From positions 124,001 to 188,000 of the forward strand of contig JAYUDN010000001.1 in NCBI GenBank assembly GCA_043739785.1: 64,000 nucleotides of DNA, written 5' to 3'. Positions 28,457 to 40,004 of the stretch are shown one piece after another. A program made the position numbers and the translations under genes. Below the pieces are notes generated by a model. The model had not been told where the DNA came from, did no database searches, and saw only the letters and a program-made list of their open reading frames with translations. Numbering within the stretch: position 1 is the stretch's first letter; the number at the start of each line of letters is the position of its first letter. This DNA is from JAYUDN01 sp043739785 (GTDB lineage: Bacteria > Patescibacteriota > Gracilibacteria > BD1-5 > UBA2023).

Positions 28457-30736
28457 ATGGATACTACCCAAACTTTTCCCGTTCAATGAATGCACTGTGC
28501 GTCCTGTGCCAGCATTATCGAACGCACCCTCCGAAAATCCCCAGGAGTGACATCAGTTTCGGTCAATTATGCTACCGAAAATGTAAAAATTACACTCGAT
28601 CCTCTCTCTATTACGCCAGCAAAACTTTCCGAAACGCTCGAACCGCTTGGATATTCCCTGATAGTTGAATCTTCGAAAAAAGACGAAAACGACACGCTAT
28701 CTGGGCTAGATCTTTCGAAAAAAGAAAAACTCGCGGAACTCGAAAATCTGAGGGTGAAGGTGTATACTGCCCTCCCTTTAGCGGTATTTAGTATCGCGGT
28801 GATGACGTGGGAAATGTTCGCTGGATTTGGGGTCACGGCGGAAGTCCCCTACGTGTGGAAGGAGTTTTTCCACCATATGTTGCCACTCTTTGCGACCTAT
28901 ACGCTTTTTATCGTCGGGAAATCCTACCTCCTTGGGCTCTATCGATTTCTCAGGCATGGAACGGCGAATATGGATACACTGATCGGACTCGGAACATCGG
29001 TAGCGTATCTCTATAGTGCTATCGTCAGTGCACTTGAAACTCCACTCACACCATATCTCAATACCGAATACACCTACTATGATGTCACGATTGTCGTGAT
29101 TACTTTTATCACGCTCGGGAAATACCTCGAGACGAGATCGAAGATGAAAACGGGAGATGCGATCGAGAAGCTCCTTTCCCTTCAGGCGAAGACGGCTCTC
29201 GTGCTTCGAGGTAAGGAGGAAGTCGAGATTTCCCTTGAAGCCGTGATTCCTGGCGATATCCTCATCGTCAAACCGGGAGGAAAAATCCCAGTCGATGGCG
29301 TGGTAGAGAGCGGGACTTCCTACGTCGATGAATCGATGATCACCGGAGAACCGCTCCCAGTCGAAAAATCAAAACAGGCAAAGGTTGTCGCGGGCACGGT
29401 CAATACAACAGGAGCATTCACTTTTCGAGCGACCAAAGTCGGAAGTGAAACCCTCCTCGCGCATATCATCGCGATGGTCGAAGAAGCGCAATGAAGTAAG
29501 GCTCCGATTCAGGCGATGGCGGATCGTATTTCGGCTATTTTTGTTCCTATTGTTCTCGGGATTGCCGTACTTGCCTTGATTCTTTGGATGGTATTCGGAA
29601 TTCCAACTCTCGGATTTTCGACGGCTCTCGGATATGCCCTTTCCTCCTTTGTAGGTATCCTCGTGATTGCGTGTCCCTGTGCCCTCGGACTCGCGACCCC
29701 GACGGCTATCATTGTCGGAGTCGGGAAAGGAGCCCAAAACGGTATCCTCATCAAGGATGCCGCGACCCTCGAAACGCTTCATAAAGTGAATGTGGTCGTT
29801 ATGGATAAAACCGGAACAATAACCAAAGGAAAGCCAGAAGTCACAAAAATAGAACTCATGGGAACCATAAAGGAAAAGGAAGTACTCTCTCTTCTCGCCA
29901 CTCTCGAAAGTCAGTCTGAGCATCCGATCGCACATGCCGTGAGCGTGTATGCAGAGTCTCGAAAGATTCCTCTTGGAGTTCTCAAGTCATTCGATAGTAT
30001 CAAAGGAAAAGGATTACAATGAGTAATAGCTGGAAAAACATACTACTCGGGAAATGCGAAACTTATGCAGGACCTCGGTATTATTTACGATGAATGACTG
30101 CTTGAAAGTGAAACCAAAAAGGGAATGACTCCAGTATTTCTCTCAACAAAAGATACCCTTCTATCCCTCGTCTTTGTTGCGGATATGATTAAACCCGAAG
30201 CCGCTCTGACCGTCAAACGCCTCAAAGAAGAGGGGATACGAGTCGTGATGCTCACGGGTGACAATGCTCAGACCGCTCGATACATCGCGGATCAGGTGGG
30301 GATTGATGAAGTAATAGCTGAGGTACTTCCCGAAGAGAAGTGGAAAAAAGTACAAGCGCTTCAATCCGAGGGACTTATCGTCGCGATGACGGGGGATGGG
30401 GTCAATGACGCCCCAGCGCTCGCTCAGGCCAATGTCGGTATCGCGATGGGAACCGGAACCGATGTCGCGATTGCTTCCGCCGGTATTACACTCCTTGGGG
30501 GGGATGTGGCGAAAATCAATGATGCATTTAGGCTTTCTCGAAGTACGATGCGGGTGATAAAGCAAAATCTCTTCTGGGCCTTTTTCTACAATATCATCGG
30601 TATCCCTCTCGCGGCCGGACTCTTCTTTCCATTCTTTGGGTGGACGCTTTCTCCGGTCTTTGCAGGACTTGCGATGGCCTTCTCAAGTGTTTCCGTGGTA
30701 TCGAATTCACTCAGACTTAAACTTACCTCATTATAA
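28457..30736 (+). CDS. copA: Copper-exporting P1B-type ATPase CopA
   Basis: 759 residues. One N-terminal HMA domain has GMHCASC at residues 11-17 (its Gly is TGA). The actuator has ITGEP, the membrane Cu site is ACPCALG (about 405-411), the phosphorylation site is DKTGT (about 449), and SEHPIAHA, MLTGDN and TGDGVNDAPAL complete the catalytic set. UGA-Gly occurs also at AQGSKAP, LQGVIAG and DEGLLES. The CPC motif marks Cu(I) export. It is in the island headed by csoR, with the sulfite-exporter-type fusion and a cupredoxin downstream. Confidence 0.97.
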
Positions 30737-30751
30737 TATAATTTTCACTCT

Positions 30752-31756
30752 ATGAAATCGTATACCTTACCTCTTACTGGAACCCACTGTGCCTCGTGCA
30801 AACTCCTCATCGAGGACATCCTTGCCGAAGATTCGACCCTCGAGAACCCCATCGTCGATATCAAAAAACAAACCCTGACTCTCTCTTCAAATAGAGAAGA
30901 TGAAGCAATCCTCATTCAAGAACTAAACACCGAACTCGAACCCCATGGCTATTCGATTCCTACAGGAAAAACCCCTTCTCCAGAAAAGCGCGGTGGAGTA
31001 TTCTGGACCGCTCTTCCTATCGGACTCGTATTTCTCACCCTCTTTTTTCTCCTTCAGAAATCGGGAATACTCAGTCTTGGAATCGGATGAAAGATTACCC
31101 CAGTGACGAGTTTTCTCATCGGCCTCGTTGCTTCCGTCTCGAGCTGCCTTGCGATGGTATGAGGACTCGTCCTCTCACTGTCTGCAGAAGTAGCTCAAGA
31201 TGATTGAAAAAGTCGACAATCTATTTTCCTCTTTCATATAGGGCGCATTCTTGGATTTGCATTGCTCGGGGGGATACTTGGGCTCCTCGGAGAAACAATA
31301 GGAGTCAGTTTCACTTTTTCTTCTCTTCTCGGAATACTCAGTTCCCTCATCATGATCATCCTCGGACTGAATCTAGCGGGTATTCTCAAGAAAAATACAC
31401 TCACCCTCCCGACTGGGATATTTTCTTTCCTGCGTCGAATGGAGCATACTCGATGAGCTCCACTCTTTCTCGGTGTAGCGACTTTTTTCCTTCCCTGTGG
31501 ATTTACTCAGGCGATGCAAGTAGCATCCCTCGTGAGTGGATCTTTTCTCTCGGGATTCTTGATTATGCTCTCCTTTGCTATCGGGACGTTTCCCGTACTT
31601 GGCCTCCTCTCTTATAGCTCAGTTTCTTTCGCTAGGTCGAAGGCGGCTCCACTTTTTTTCGCTACGGCCTGAGTCGTTGTCATAGGACTTTGACTTTTTA
31701 CCTTTCTTTCGGGCCTCGCTGGCCTTGGCATCATTCGACCCCTCTTTAGCATCTAA
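30752..31756 (+). CDS. HMA domain fused to TauE/SafE (UreH-like) membrane protein
   Basis: 334 residues. An N-terminal HMA metal-binding domain with GTHCASCK (residues 10-17) is followed by a membrane domain of about six helices, which includes ASVSSCLAMVGGLVLSLSAE and LFLGVATFFLPCGFTQAMQV. These Cys-bearing hydrophobic segments are characteristic of the sulfite-exporter/UreH-like group found beside copper ATPases. Several UGA-Gly codons. It begins 15 bases after copA. It probably moves copper or delivers it to partner proteins; the direction is unknown. Confidence 0.85.
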
Positions 31757-31766
31757 TTCTCCATTT

Positions 31767-32219
31767 ATGAAACCATTTTTCTCCATCCTGATTTCCGCGA
31801 TCCTCATCGTCGGACTCTTTACTCTTTTTCGAGTCGGCGGCATAAAGACTCCAGCCGTTCCCCAAAGTTCATGAACGAGTGTACCGAGTACACAATATGC
31901 CAGTATTCCTGATGAGTCCAAGACTGTAAGTTCCAATGTCACCCTAAAAGACGGAATTCAGTATATCACGATCGATGTACGTGGGGGGTATTCCCCACGA
32001 AAAACCACGGCTAAGTGAGGGATACCCACCAAGCTCATCGCACGAACCAATGGGACCTACGACTGTTCCTCGGCGCTCGTCATCCGTGCCTTCAAATACC
32101 AGAAATTCTTGCCGGCGACTGCAGATACTGAGATTGATCTCGCAACCCCAGCATCCTCGGCCACTATTGACGGCGTCTGCAGCATGGGAATGTATAGTTT
32201 CGAAATCGCATTCCTGTAA
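31767..32219 (+). CDS. Cupredoxin-domain secreted protein
   Basis: 150 residues. An N-terminal signal or anchor segment (FFSILISAILIVGLFTLF) is followed by a beta-sandwich domain, ending with YDCSSALVIRAFKYQKFLPA and GVCSMGMYSFEIAF. The C-terminal CSMGM, together with the Cys in YDC, resembles the type-1 copper loop of cupredoxin-like proteins. It lies 10 bases after the HMA-TauE fusion and is followed by a hairpin terminator, so it ends the copper operon. Confidence 0.8.
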
Positions 32220-32221
32220 GA

Positions 32222-32251
32222 AGAGAATACTGAAAAAGATGAGTATTCTCT
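32222..32251 (+). terminator. Terminator of the copper island
   Basis: The arms AGAGAATACT and AGTATTCTCT are perfect complements around a 10-base loop, directly after the cupredoxin stop and followed by CTTTGAAAA. The U-run is weak. Confidence 0.65.
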
Positions 32252-32302
32252 CTTTGAAAATAATACAATCTTCCATATAATACGGGCATCCATTCTTTCT
32301 CT

Positions 32303-33229
32303 ATGCCATCCCCACTTCCTTTTGATATTCACTCCCTTCCCACACTTGATGCCACAGTGCTCGCGACGATTGATATGTATGTTTCGAAACATACGCTTTC
32401 CGCCATTGATCTTTCCCAGTTCCGTGTACCACTCGTGGTAGGAAGCAATAATGGATACTACACGGGCAGGATTCTCTTTCGCAATACTCCTGCTTACTTT
32501 GCCCTCGAATCCGAGGTCGAGGGGAAACTTGAGCAAATTCCTTCCATTACGGACGTGGTGGTAGTATCTGCAAGCGGAGAAAAGCATGCTCCGATTATCC
32601 TCGCTGCCGCTCAGAAACACCAGAAAAAAACCTTTCTCATCTCCTCGAGTGAGAAGAGTACGGGGAGAAGTATGGCGGATGCGAGTATCATCATGCCGAA
32701 GATTCGGGAACCTTATACCTACAATACTTCGACGTATTTTGGCTATATGCTGGCGGAAACTCCCGATATTGATCTCTTGAAACTGAGAAATTTTCTCACC
32801 GAGACACTGGAGGCTCTATTGAAAAATGTGAAATGGTGAGACTTTACTGGGATATTCATCGTACTTCCGGATCAGTTCGTGCTCCTTCGAGAGATGATCG
32901 AGGTGAAATTTATCGAGCTCTTCGGTCGAAAAATCGCACGAGATATATTTTCCTATGAGCAGATGAAACACGCGACGACAGTAGTGCAGGATGATCATGA
33001 ACTCTTCCTTTGTTTCGGAAATCCTACTGGGATAGAGTATGGGAAAAACCAGATCAATCTCCCTATTTTTGATGAGAAAAGCTACGCAGCGATGATGCTC
33101 GTAAGCTACTACGTCGTTGGACTCATGCAAAAATCGCTCCCTCCATATTTTATGGAATCTATTGAGGCTTACTGCATACGAGCGAAGTCCCAAAGTGGAT
33201 TCAATATTTCACCGATTGTGGAGGTTTAG
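32303..33229 (+). CDS. SIS-domain-like (sugar isomerase type) protein
   Basis: 308 residues, one UGA-Gly. The middle resembles the SIS fold: DVVVVSASGEKHAPIILAAA (Ser-rich phosphate loop), KKTFLISSSEKS, and then a TYNTSTYFGYMLAETPDI segment like that of phosphoglucose/phosphomannose isomerase relatives. The first 60 residues and the last third are less typical. It might bind or isomerise sugar phosphates. It has its own start after the copper terminator and no obvious operon partner. Confidence 0.6.
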
Positions 33230-33311
33230 GGGAAGGGAATACAGACGGTTGGTTTCTTGGTATTTTCGGAAGAGAACTTAAGATGGATTTTTGTAATTTC
33301 CTGTGCTTATA

Positions 33312-33776
33312 TTATCGTCTTTTTACCTTGCACACCTCGAGATTGGTATACGTTCCCCAGATCGCATAGAGGAGTCCGAGGGCTCCGAGGGTTTTGATTT
33401 CGAGACCACTGTACGGGAGGAATCCCATAAGGGGCAAGAGTCCAAAGTAGGAGGCGAGGGTGAGCCCACAGCATGAACAACCCGAGAGGATGGTCCCGAC
33501 GATGCCACTGACTGCTCCGATACCGGTTTTCCCATCGAGATTCTCACGAGCCCCGAACATCATTCATTTGTACAATAACCCGATGATAAAAAGCGGGAAT
33601 CCGACGACCATAATGATCGAGAGTCCGATATCGAAATAGGTATGCCCTTTCCCATAGTTGCCAAGCATGATATCTATATCGGTGAAATGCCACCAGAGCC
33701 AAGAGGCGATGACCAATAGAATAAAAAATACAAGAATGAGTGATGGTTTCCCAAATGGTTTAAGTATGTTTTTCAT
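33312..33776 (-). CDS. Four-helix membrane protein with GCSCCG motif
   Basis: 154 residues once the TGA between LLYK and MMFG is read as Gly. Four hydrophobic segments: LILVFFILLVIASWLWWHF, DIGLSIIMVVGFPLFIIGLL, a third around GIVGTILSGCSCCGLTLASY, and TLGALGLLYAIWGTY. The SGCSCCG motif at the membrane edge could bind a metal or be redox active. No named family recognised. It is the last gene of a leftward group (35071-33312) next to the copper island, which suggests a metal link but does not prove it. Confidence 0.65.
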
Positions 33777-33999
33777 AGTTGTAGTATATCCGAATTTTTC
33801 AGAGAATGCAAGAATTATGGATGGCATATGTCATACTCATCTGCATACAATGAACGCTTCTTCATCCTGACGAAAGAAGGATCCAAAGTAGGAGAAACAT
33901 GGATTCTTCCCCTGTAACACCTTCAGGGGCAGAATAACGAAAAAAGCTTTATTAAGAGAATCTTTCACAATTGGTTGAGGTCCAGGTTATTGTATGATT

Positions 34000-34614
34000 C
34001 TACTCTGCATGTCCATGAGAAAACATTTCTTTGAGAGCGTCCCAGAGTCACCCTTCGACATTGGCACTACAACTTGCTGGATCTGCCTTGGTATTGTAGA
34101 GACTGGCTTCACTCGAAACCTTCGGAAAGATAGATGCTATCACATCTTTTTCACTTCCAGTCCCATACCAGATAAGGAGACGATCTTCACTCGCAACCGG
34201 TCGATCGTGGGGGTTATCAATAATCTTACCATTCAGTATGTAGTAGAGGTTTTTCCCGCTTCCTGAGAGGTACATTTTCCTGAAATCATCGACAAGGTAT
34301 CCACTCCCGAAGTTCCAGTAGAGGTTCGAGAAGAGGTCTCCCCACGTAGAAGCAGCCATATGAACATGGACGAGATCTCATTTCCCTTCATGAAGGTGGA
34401 TACGATCTGTTGGAAGTACTCATGATTGAATATTACAGCGCGTGACTTCTTCCATGTATTGACTTCCACTGAAGTCCCACTGCTTTCCATCGATATATAC
34501 GGCCATATTCGCGTGATAATGGACGACGTAGGCTTTCGGAAGGAAAAAGTAAGCCAGTATGACTCCAGCGAAAATCAGAAAGAGAGAAGCTAAGAGGGCG
34601 AAGAAGGATTTCAT
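34000..34614 (-). CDS. His-rich membrane-anchored protein
   Basis: 204 residues, read across five UGA-Gly codons. An N-terminal anchor (KSFFALLASLFLIFAGVILA) is followed by VVHYHANMAVYIDG, RIHLHEGKGDLVHVHM and, at the end, FSHGHAE. These closely spaced histidines suggest metal binding outside the cell. LLIWYGTGSEKDV and a C-terminal CSANVEG are other landmarks. No named family recognised. It lies between two other small membrane genes on the same strand. Confidence 0.65.
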
Positions 34615-34699
34615 GTGAAGGTAGTAGAAGTTAATGGTATGTTGGGTTTTTAGTATTCTCGGTAGAACCAAGGCATATTTTCAGAAAATTCGACTCTGC

Positions 34700-35071
34700 T
34701 TATTCTATCGCCTGTACCATGACTTCTAGACAGGCGACGGTCGCCCATATCATGAGGATGAGTCGAGTTTCAGGAATATCGAGGATATAGAGTCCGAGCG
34801 TTGCGAGCCCTCCGAGGCTTATGAGGATAGACTGCCGAAGGCTGGCATTCATGGTCGAGAGCTGTATATCTCCACGGTAGTACACTTTTTTTATAAAGAA
34901 AATAAAGAACGTCAGGAGGCTCGAACTCGCAAGAAAGACAGAAACTCCCATCAGTGAAAAAGCCAGCGTCATGCTGCTTTCCGGGTTCATAAAATTCACG
35001 AGCAGAGTCGCAGAAGAAACACTCGTAATCAGGATTATGAGCAGGATAAATGCGTAGAGGCGAATCGTCAT
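34700..35071 (-). CDS. Small membrane protein (123 aa), four segments
   Basis: Without UGA, ATG to TAA. Four hydrophobic segments (YAFILLIILITSVSSATLLV; MTLAFSLMGVSVFLASSSLL; a third around SILISLGGLATLGLYI; LILMIWATVACLEVMVQAI). No charged or catalytic motif. No family name recognised. First gene of the leftward group ending at 33312, divergent from the gene at 35130. Confidence 0.65.
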   Translation of the reverse strand: MTIRLYAFILLIILITSVSSATLLVNFMNPESSMTLAFSLMGVSVFLASSSLLTFFIFFIKKVYYRGDIQLSTMNASLRQSILISLGGLATLGLYILDIPETRLILMIWATVACLEVMVQAIE

Positions 35072-35129
35072 CTTGACAAAGCGTTAACAAAGTGATACAA
35101 TGCATTCATTATATGTAAAAACCCCGAAT

Positions 35130-35618
35130 ATGAAAGATTTTTTCTCCGAATTCCATAAACACAGTCGTCCGCAGTGGGCATTGAGTGTCGTATTTGCACT
35201 CTTACTTTCGGTAGGAACTGTCGGACTTCTCCTTACGGGTTCGACCGGACTTCAAGCGGATGTCAGCAAGAGTGGAAATGCTCAGTATTGAGCAGACCTC
35301 ATGCTCAAGCTCACCGAAGGGAAGTGAGATATTCTTTTTGGATCGGATGCTTCCGAAGTAGACATGGTTCGACTCACCATTCTCTGAGACCCAGAGCGGT
35401 TTACGACACTTTCCTCTGCAGATACCAATGTTCAGATTTCGAAAGGACTTCCAGGGATCTATACGGTCCAGATTGATATGAAAAAATCTTCTCTTCACCC
35501 AGGACAAACCCTCGCCCACTTTATGACTTCGACCCTTTCCGGTTCTCGATTGACCATGACGGATACCGATTTTGTCAGCGGAAGTGGTGTGTATAATCTT
35601 ACCAACCAGGTACAGTAG
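35130..35618 (+). CDS. Membrane-anchored extracellular protein (cohesin-like beta fold possible)
   Basis: 162 residues with three UGA-Gly codons. A short cytosolic part, one membrane segment (WALSVVFALLLSVGTVGLLL) and a soluble beta-rich domain, with ILFGSDASEVDMVRLTILGD and MTDTDFVSGSGVYNLTNQ, which resembles the general style of cohesin/dockerin-partner or IgG-like domains. Function unknown. It precedes the RNA methyltransferase gene, with a terminator between. Confidence 0.6.
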
Positions 35619-35703
35619 AAGAGGAATATATATTGATAATGATTTTCGTCGAAGCCTTCTTGTTATTTAAACTCTAGATTCCTTTTCTTCGAAAAATCAA
35701 TAC

Positions 35704-35730
35704 AATCCGCTCACTTTGAGCGGATTTTTT
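35704..35730 (+). terminator. Rho-independent terminator
   Basis: The arms AATCCGCTCA (35704-35713) and TGAGCGGATT (35717-35726) flank a 3-base loop, followed by a T run. It separates the 162-residue protein gene from the methyltransferase gene. Confidence 0.85.
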
Positions 35731-35741
35731 ACTTCAACATT

Positions 35742-37286
35742 ATGAAAAAACACGAAATTCTTGAAAATATACGCATCGATAAACTGATCTATGGAGGTTT
35801 AGGACTTGCAACGGCGCCTGATGGGATGAAGGTGATGGTTTCCGGAGGAGCCATTCCTGAGAGCATAGTGGATCTTCGTATTACCCGAGCTCATAAGAAT
35901 CGTTACGAAGCTCAGATTCTACGTACCGTGAAGCGTTCCCCTTTCGAGCAGGATCTGCCACCAGGTTGGCAGATCTACGGAGGGTGTAAGTGGCTTCAGA
36001 TTCCCTATGAAAAGCAACTCGAGATCAAAGAGTCTCAGATACGAGAAGCATTCCATGTACTCAAATCATATACTGAAGATACCATATTTCATCCGATTAC
36101 CCCATCGCCTGAGCAGATTGCTTACCGCAATAAGGTCGAGTTTTCCTGGGGGAAATATATTTCTGATCGAGAGGGGGTTCACGATGAATTTCGTTTTGGA
36201 TTCCATGCGCCTGCTCAGTTTGATCGCATTATTGATTGTGAGTATTGCGTACTGGCTGATGAAGAGACCAATACGATTTTTCGCAAGATAGATGCTTTTT
36301 CGAGGAATTCCGGATATTCGACCTATGACCCGAAAACAGGTATTGGCTTCTGGAGGCATCTCGTCGTACGAAAAGCTAAGAAAACCGATGAGATCATGCT
36401 CCTCTGGAGTGTGAATACTGCCTTTCAGACTGAAAAGTGAGTAGTAAAAAACGAAAAAAATGGCATCATCTCCGAGATTACTCGATTTTCGACTTCCCTT
36501 GCTCAAGAATTTCCTCATATTGTTTCGGTGTATATTCTTCATAATACCGGAAGAGCGGATATCGTGACTGGAGAGGAAATGCTTATTTTCGGGAAGGCAT
36601 CGATTACCGAAGAGCTGCTTGGAAAGACGTTCGAGATTCAGCCAAAGAGTTTTTTCCAGACCAACTCTCTCGGAGCTGAGAAGCTCTACCAGATGGTTAT
36701 TGATCTCCTGGTCGAGGATGAGACACGACCATCATCTTGAGAAAGAGATAACACACTCCTTGATCTCTACGGAGGAACGGGAACGATCGGACTCCTCCTC
36801 GCGAATGCCTTCAAAAAGGTCTACTCAGTCGAACTCGTCTCGAGTGCGAGCGAAGATGGAAAGAAAAATGCACTTCGAAATAACGTGGATAATATCGAGT
36901 TTATCAATGAAAAGACAGAAGATTTCCTTCCAAAATTTTTGAGTTCATTAGCGAAACCAGAATCATGAGAAAAGATAACACTTATTGTCGATCCTCCTCG
37001 AGACGGGATGCATCCGAAGGCCTGTGCTGATCTTTTGAAATTCTCAGCCGATACTGTTATCTATGTGAGCTGTAACCCTTCGACCCTGGTACGAGACCTC
37101 GCGATTCTCCTTGGGAAAAATGGTGAAAAATGAGAGAACGAGATGAGTCAAGGAGGAAAGGATGATCCAAAAATCGCAGATGCTCAAACTCTAAAACACC
37201 AGTATATCATTACGGATATTATGCCCATGGATATGTTTCCTCATACGCATCATATCGAGACCGTAGTAAAACTGGTAAAATCATAA
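35742..37286 (+). CDS. 23S rRNA (uracil-5)-methyltransferase, RlmD/TrmA type
   Basis: 514 residues with four UGA-Gly codons. The N-terminal TRAM-like part (IRIDKLIYGGLGLATAPDGM) is followed by the SAM-binding domain, with LLDLYGGTGTIGLLLANAF and VDPPRDGMHPKA. The catalytic cysteine is in VSCNPSTLVRDLAI (about residue 443), and PMDMFPHTHHIETVVKL ends it. The four-cysteine iron-sulfur site of E. coli RlmD is not complete (only YGGCKWL is clear), so the family is sure but the exact target base (U747, U1939 or tRNA U54) is not. Confidence 0.9.
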
Positions 37287-37325
37287 AGGAGTATTTGGTT
37301 CTATTATATCAAATACCCCTTTATT
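37285..37325. terminator. Hairpin between convergent genes
   Basis: AAAGGAGTATTTG (37285-37297) pairs with CAAATACCCCTTT (37310-37322) with one mismatch. It overlaps the end of the methyltransferase gene, ahead of the leftward gene ending at 37345, so it can stop transcription from both sides. Confidence 0.7.
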
Positions 37326-37344
37326 CTTAGTTATATTATATTTT

Positions 37345-37896
37345 CTAATTTGCCATTTTTTTTAAATACTCTGGCAACCAATGCATCAAAGTTATACCTG
37401 AAACTTTTTTTACTTCCGTTCCTTCTTGATCTGTTGGCATTTCAACTAGAGTTTTCGGAAGTGCACGAATCATTGCCTTGAAAGCATCTTCTCCACCAAG
37501 CATTGTAAAGATAACTTCTCTTGCGTCAGAATCAATCATTCTTGGTAAACTTTCACCAAGTTCTATTAAATTGCCCATTTCTGCATTCACTGTTTTTCTT
37601 GCTGAAATAACCAACTCTTTCGGCACATAATTATTTTGAACTACAGCCTGAGCGTATGCCTTCATAGCATCAACGAAATGAAGTTTATCTAATAATGAAA
37701 GGATTCGGGCCTTCTCTTTTGCTGATTCTTCAGATGTAAATTTTGGAATAATTGCTTCATCCAATCTTGATAGTTTCGCACGAGTAGGGGCAGTAACTCG
37801 ACCTTTATCAAGGGAGGGTGATATTGTTGGTCATATTAGAGAGTCCCTAGATGCACCTGGCCTATCTATATCATAATAAATATTGATTTTTAACAT
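37345..37896 (-). CDS. Hypothetical soluble protein (183 aa)
   Basis: ATG (37896) to TAA with one UGA-Gly. N-terminus MLKINIYYDIDRPGASRDSL, then a helical, Ala/Leu/Glu-rich body (KARILSLLDKLHFVDAMKAY; EMGNLIELGESLPRMIDSD). No membrane segment and no recognised domain. The shape suggests a helical scaffold or regulatory protein. No partner gene is adjacent on the strand. Confidence 0.65.
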
Positions 37897-37993
37897 ATTA
37901 TGCAAGTTAGAAATATTATTTCTCCAGCAGAATAACACATTCGCCACCACCTGTCAATTTTTAAAAAACTATTCTATAATAACTTTGAGAGAA

Positions 37994-38017
37994 CTCTTAC
38001 CCTTTAGGAGGGTAAGA
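37994..38017. terminator. Hairpin downstream of an otherwise empty stretch
   Basis: CTCTTACCCT and AGGGTAAGAG flank a short loop. It is followed by TTGAAAC, which recalls CRISPR repeat ends, but no array was found (see rejected items). Its role is uncertain; a terminator is the simplest reading. Confidence 0.4.
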
Positions 38018-38117
38018 GTTGAAACATTTTATTGCCTTCCAGCAGGGAAAGTAAGCATTTCCATTTATAAGTAAGAGATTGAACAAACCCCATGACTTTA
38101 GACTGAGATAGTTTTTA

Positions 38118-38555
38118 TTATTTTGTTGTGCCTTCACTGGCACATCCTTTTAGGGTATCGGCCCCGACAAGGACGGTTGCGGTATATGGATATTTGGTAT
38201 TACTCATTCCATCACTACATGCTTCCTTTTTCAGAGTAATAAAAAACTCACCCTTGGCATCCTTGATGATGGTCATACCATCTTGAGTGGTTTGACGCGT
38301 TTCATAGGTTTTGGTAATTGTGTCAGTTTCACCGGGAGTGCTGTATGTGACTGAAGAAGGAGTTATCTTCGCACTCCAAAATGGCTCCGTCCCATTGGCT
38401 GAGAACGATCATCCACCTTGGGCTGGAGCGAGTACGATCCCCGTAGCATCGAGTGCTACCTTTGGATAAGGGGTTTCGATTTGAGTGGTCGTATTTCCTC
38501 ACCAGGTACAAGATGATAAGAAGAGGAGAGAAGCGGCCAAGAAAATATTTTTCAT
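38118..38555 (-). CDS. Lipoprotein of the COG3650 type
   Basis: 145 residues. Signal peptide MKNIFLAASLLFLSSC with a lipobox (LSSC, Cys16), then FSANGTEPFWSAKITPSS and CSDGMSNTKYPYTATV and LKGCASEG. The pattern NGTEPFW...C.DGMS..YPYTA...LKGCA is that of an uncharacterised lipoprotein family (COG3650-like). Two UGA-Gly codons. The two cysteines may form a disulphide in the envelope. It follows the histidine kinase gene on the same strand by about 50 bases. Confidence 0.75.
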
Positions 38556-38608
38556 AATAAAACGATAAGAAGTACAGGTATAGTACGTTTTTTCTTCGAG
38601 AAACAAAA

Positions 38609-39808
38609 TTATTTTACCACGATAGAGAAGTTCGTTCCCTTTCCTATCTCACTAGAGACCGAGATCTTCCAGCCATAGAGTCGGATGATCCGGTCGACGA
38701 TGGCAAGACCGATTCCACTTCCTTCGTACTTTCCACTTCGGTCTACTCGGAAAAATCGATCAAATATTTTTTTCCTATTTTCCTCCGTCATCCCGATTCC
38801 GGTATCTTTTATACTGAGAGTGCCCGACACATAGGAGACTTCTATAGAGCCACCAATGCTATTGTACCTTATGGCATTTTCGACAAGGTTGGAGAAGAGG
38901 ATCGAAAAATGTTTCCTATCGATCGAAATTTTTGTTGTTTTTGGGACTTTGATTTCGAGGGATATTTTCTTATCATCTATTTCTTTTCGGAACAATTCGA
39001 CGATCTCTTCGATCGATTCCAAGAGTGGGATTGGGCTTTTGATTTTTGGAAGGGTGATACGGGTGAGCTCGAGGAGTCCGTCAAGGGAGTCTCCCATAGA
39101 GCCGATCGCTTTGATGCTCGTCTCGATGATATCTTCCTCGGGCTTCTTGCTATCGCGAAGGATCTGGAGATTCCCGGAAATTATAGCAAGGGGAGTTTTG
39201 AGCTCATGGCCAGCATCATTGATAAAGTGAGCCATCGCGTCCATATTTTCCACTACTGGCTTCAGTGTCTGTCGTACAAAGTAGCGTCCCATAAGCCAGA
39301 ATGGTAGAAGAATCAGTATATCCATCGCGAGGAATCTCAGAATATCTCGGAAAATATCTTCGACCGGATATCCTCATCTTCCGATAAAAACACGATACTG
39401 AAGATCATTTTTGGGATTCGTTACCTTTCGCATGAGCATACCATTCATAGAGTACGTTCCACCCGTAGAAATCGAAAGGAGAGTATCCTTATCGATCAGT
39501 TCATCGACTTCTGAGTTCTCATCCGTTCCCACGAGTCGATTTTCGAGGATATTTCCACTATTATCGATGATAATAAATCCAATCCCAAGCTGGGGTCTCG
39601 GTCCGTGCATACGAGCCATATCAGTCGACTCTTTTTTTGCTGACATTCGCATAATCGCTGAGTCAAAAACATCATTCTGGAATCGATTCTCGAGGATAAT
39701 ACGACTCGTGATAAAAAATCATTCAAAAAAGAGAAGAAAAATAAAGGCTCACCCGACAAAAAGGGTGACAAGACTGCGTTCGGTAGAGGAGAGGGAACTC
39801 GGAGACAT
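38609..39808 (-). CDS. Sensor histidine kinase
   Basis: 399 residues with UGA-Gly codons in and beside the first membrane segment. Two membrane segments (about 13-36 and 163-178, ILILLPFWLMGRYF) enclose an extracellular sensor. The DHp phospho-His is in NDAGHELKTPLAII (about residue 200); N box NLVENAIRYNS, G1 IKDTGIGM and G2 GSGIGLAIV are all present. The cognate response regulator is the upstream gene on the same strand. Confidence 0.93.
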
Positions 39809-40004
39809 AATAAGGGTGTTTGAATTTAGTAAGGGAGGATAGATACAGCCGATGATTCACTATAAGTTTATTCTTCCTAATATATGAAAAATACTCATTT
39901 TTCATATAGAGATCACGGAATCTGGTTCCAAAGGGACATTTACGTCCAGAAACATAGGAGATATGTCTTTCAAAACTTTTAATGAATAATCCAAGTTATT
40001 AGAG

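Noticed and set aside
37994..38080. Possible CRISPR repeat (palindrome followed by TTGAAAC)
   Set aside because: Only one candidate unit is present; the next similar segment (GTAAGAGATTGAAC) is degenerate, spacing is not regular and no cas gene is nearby.
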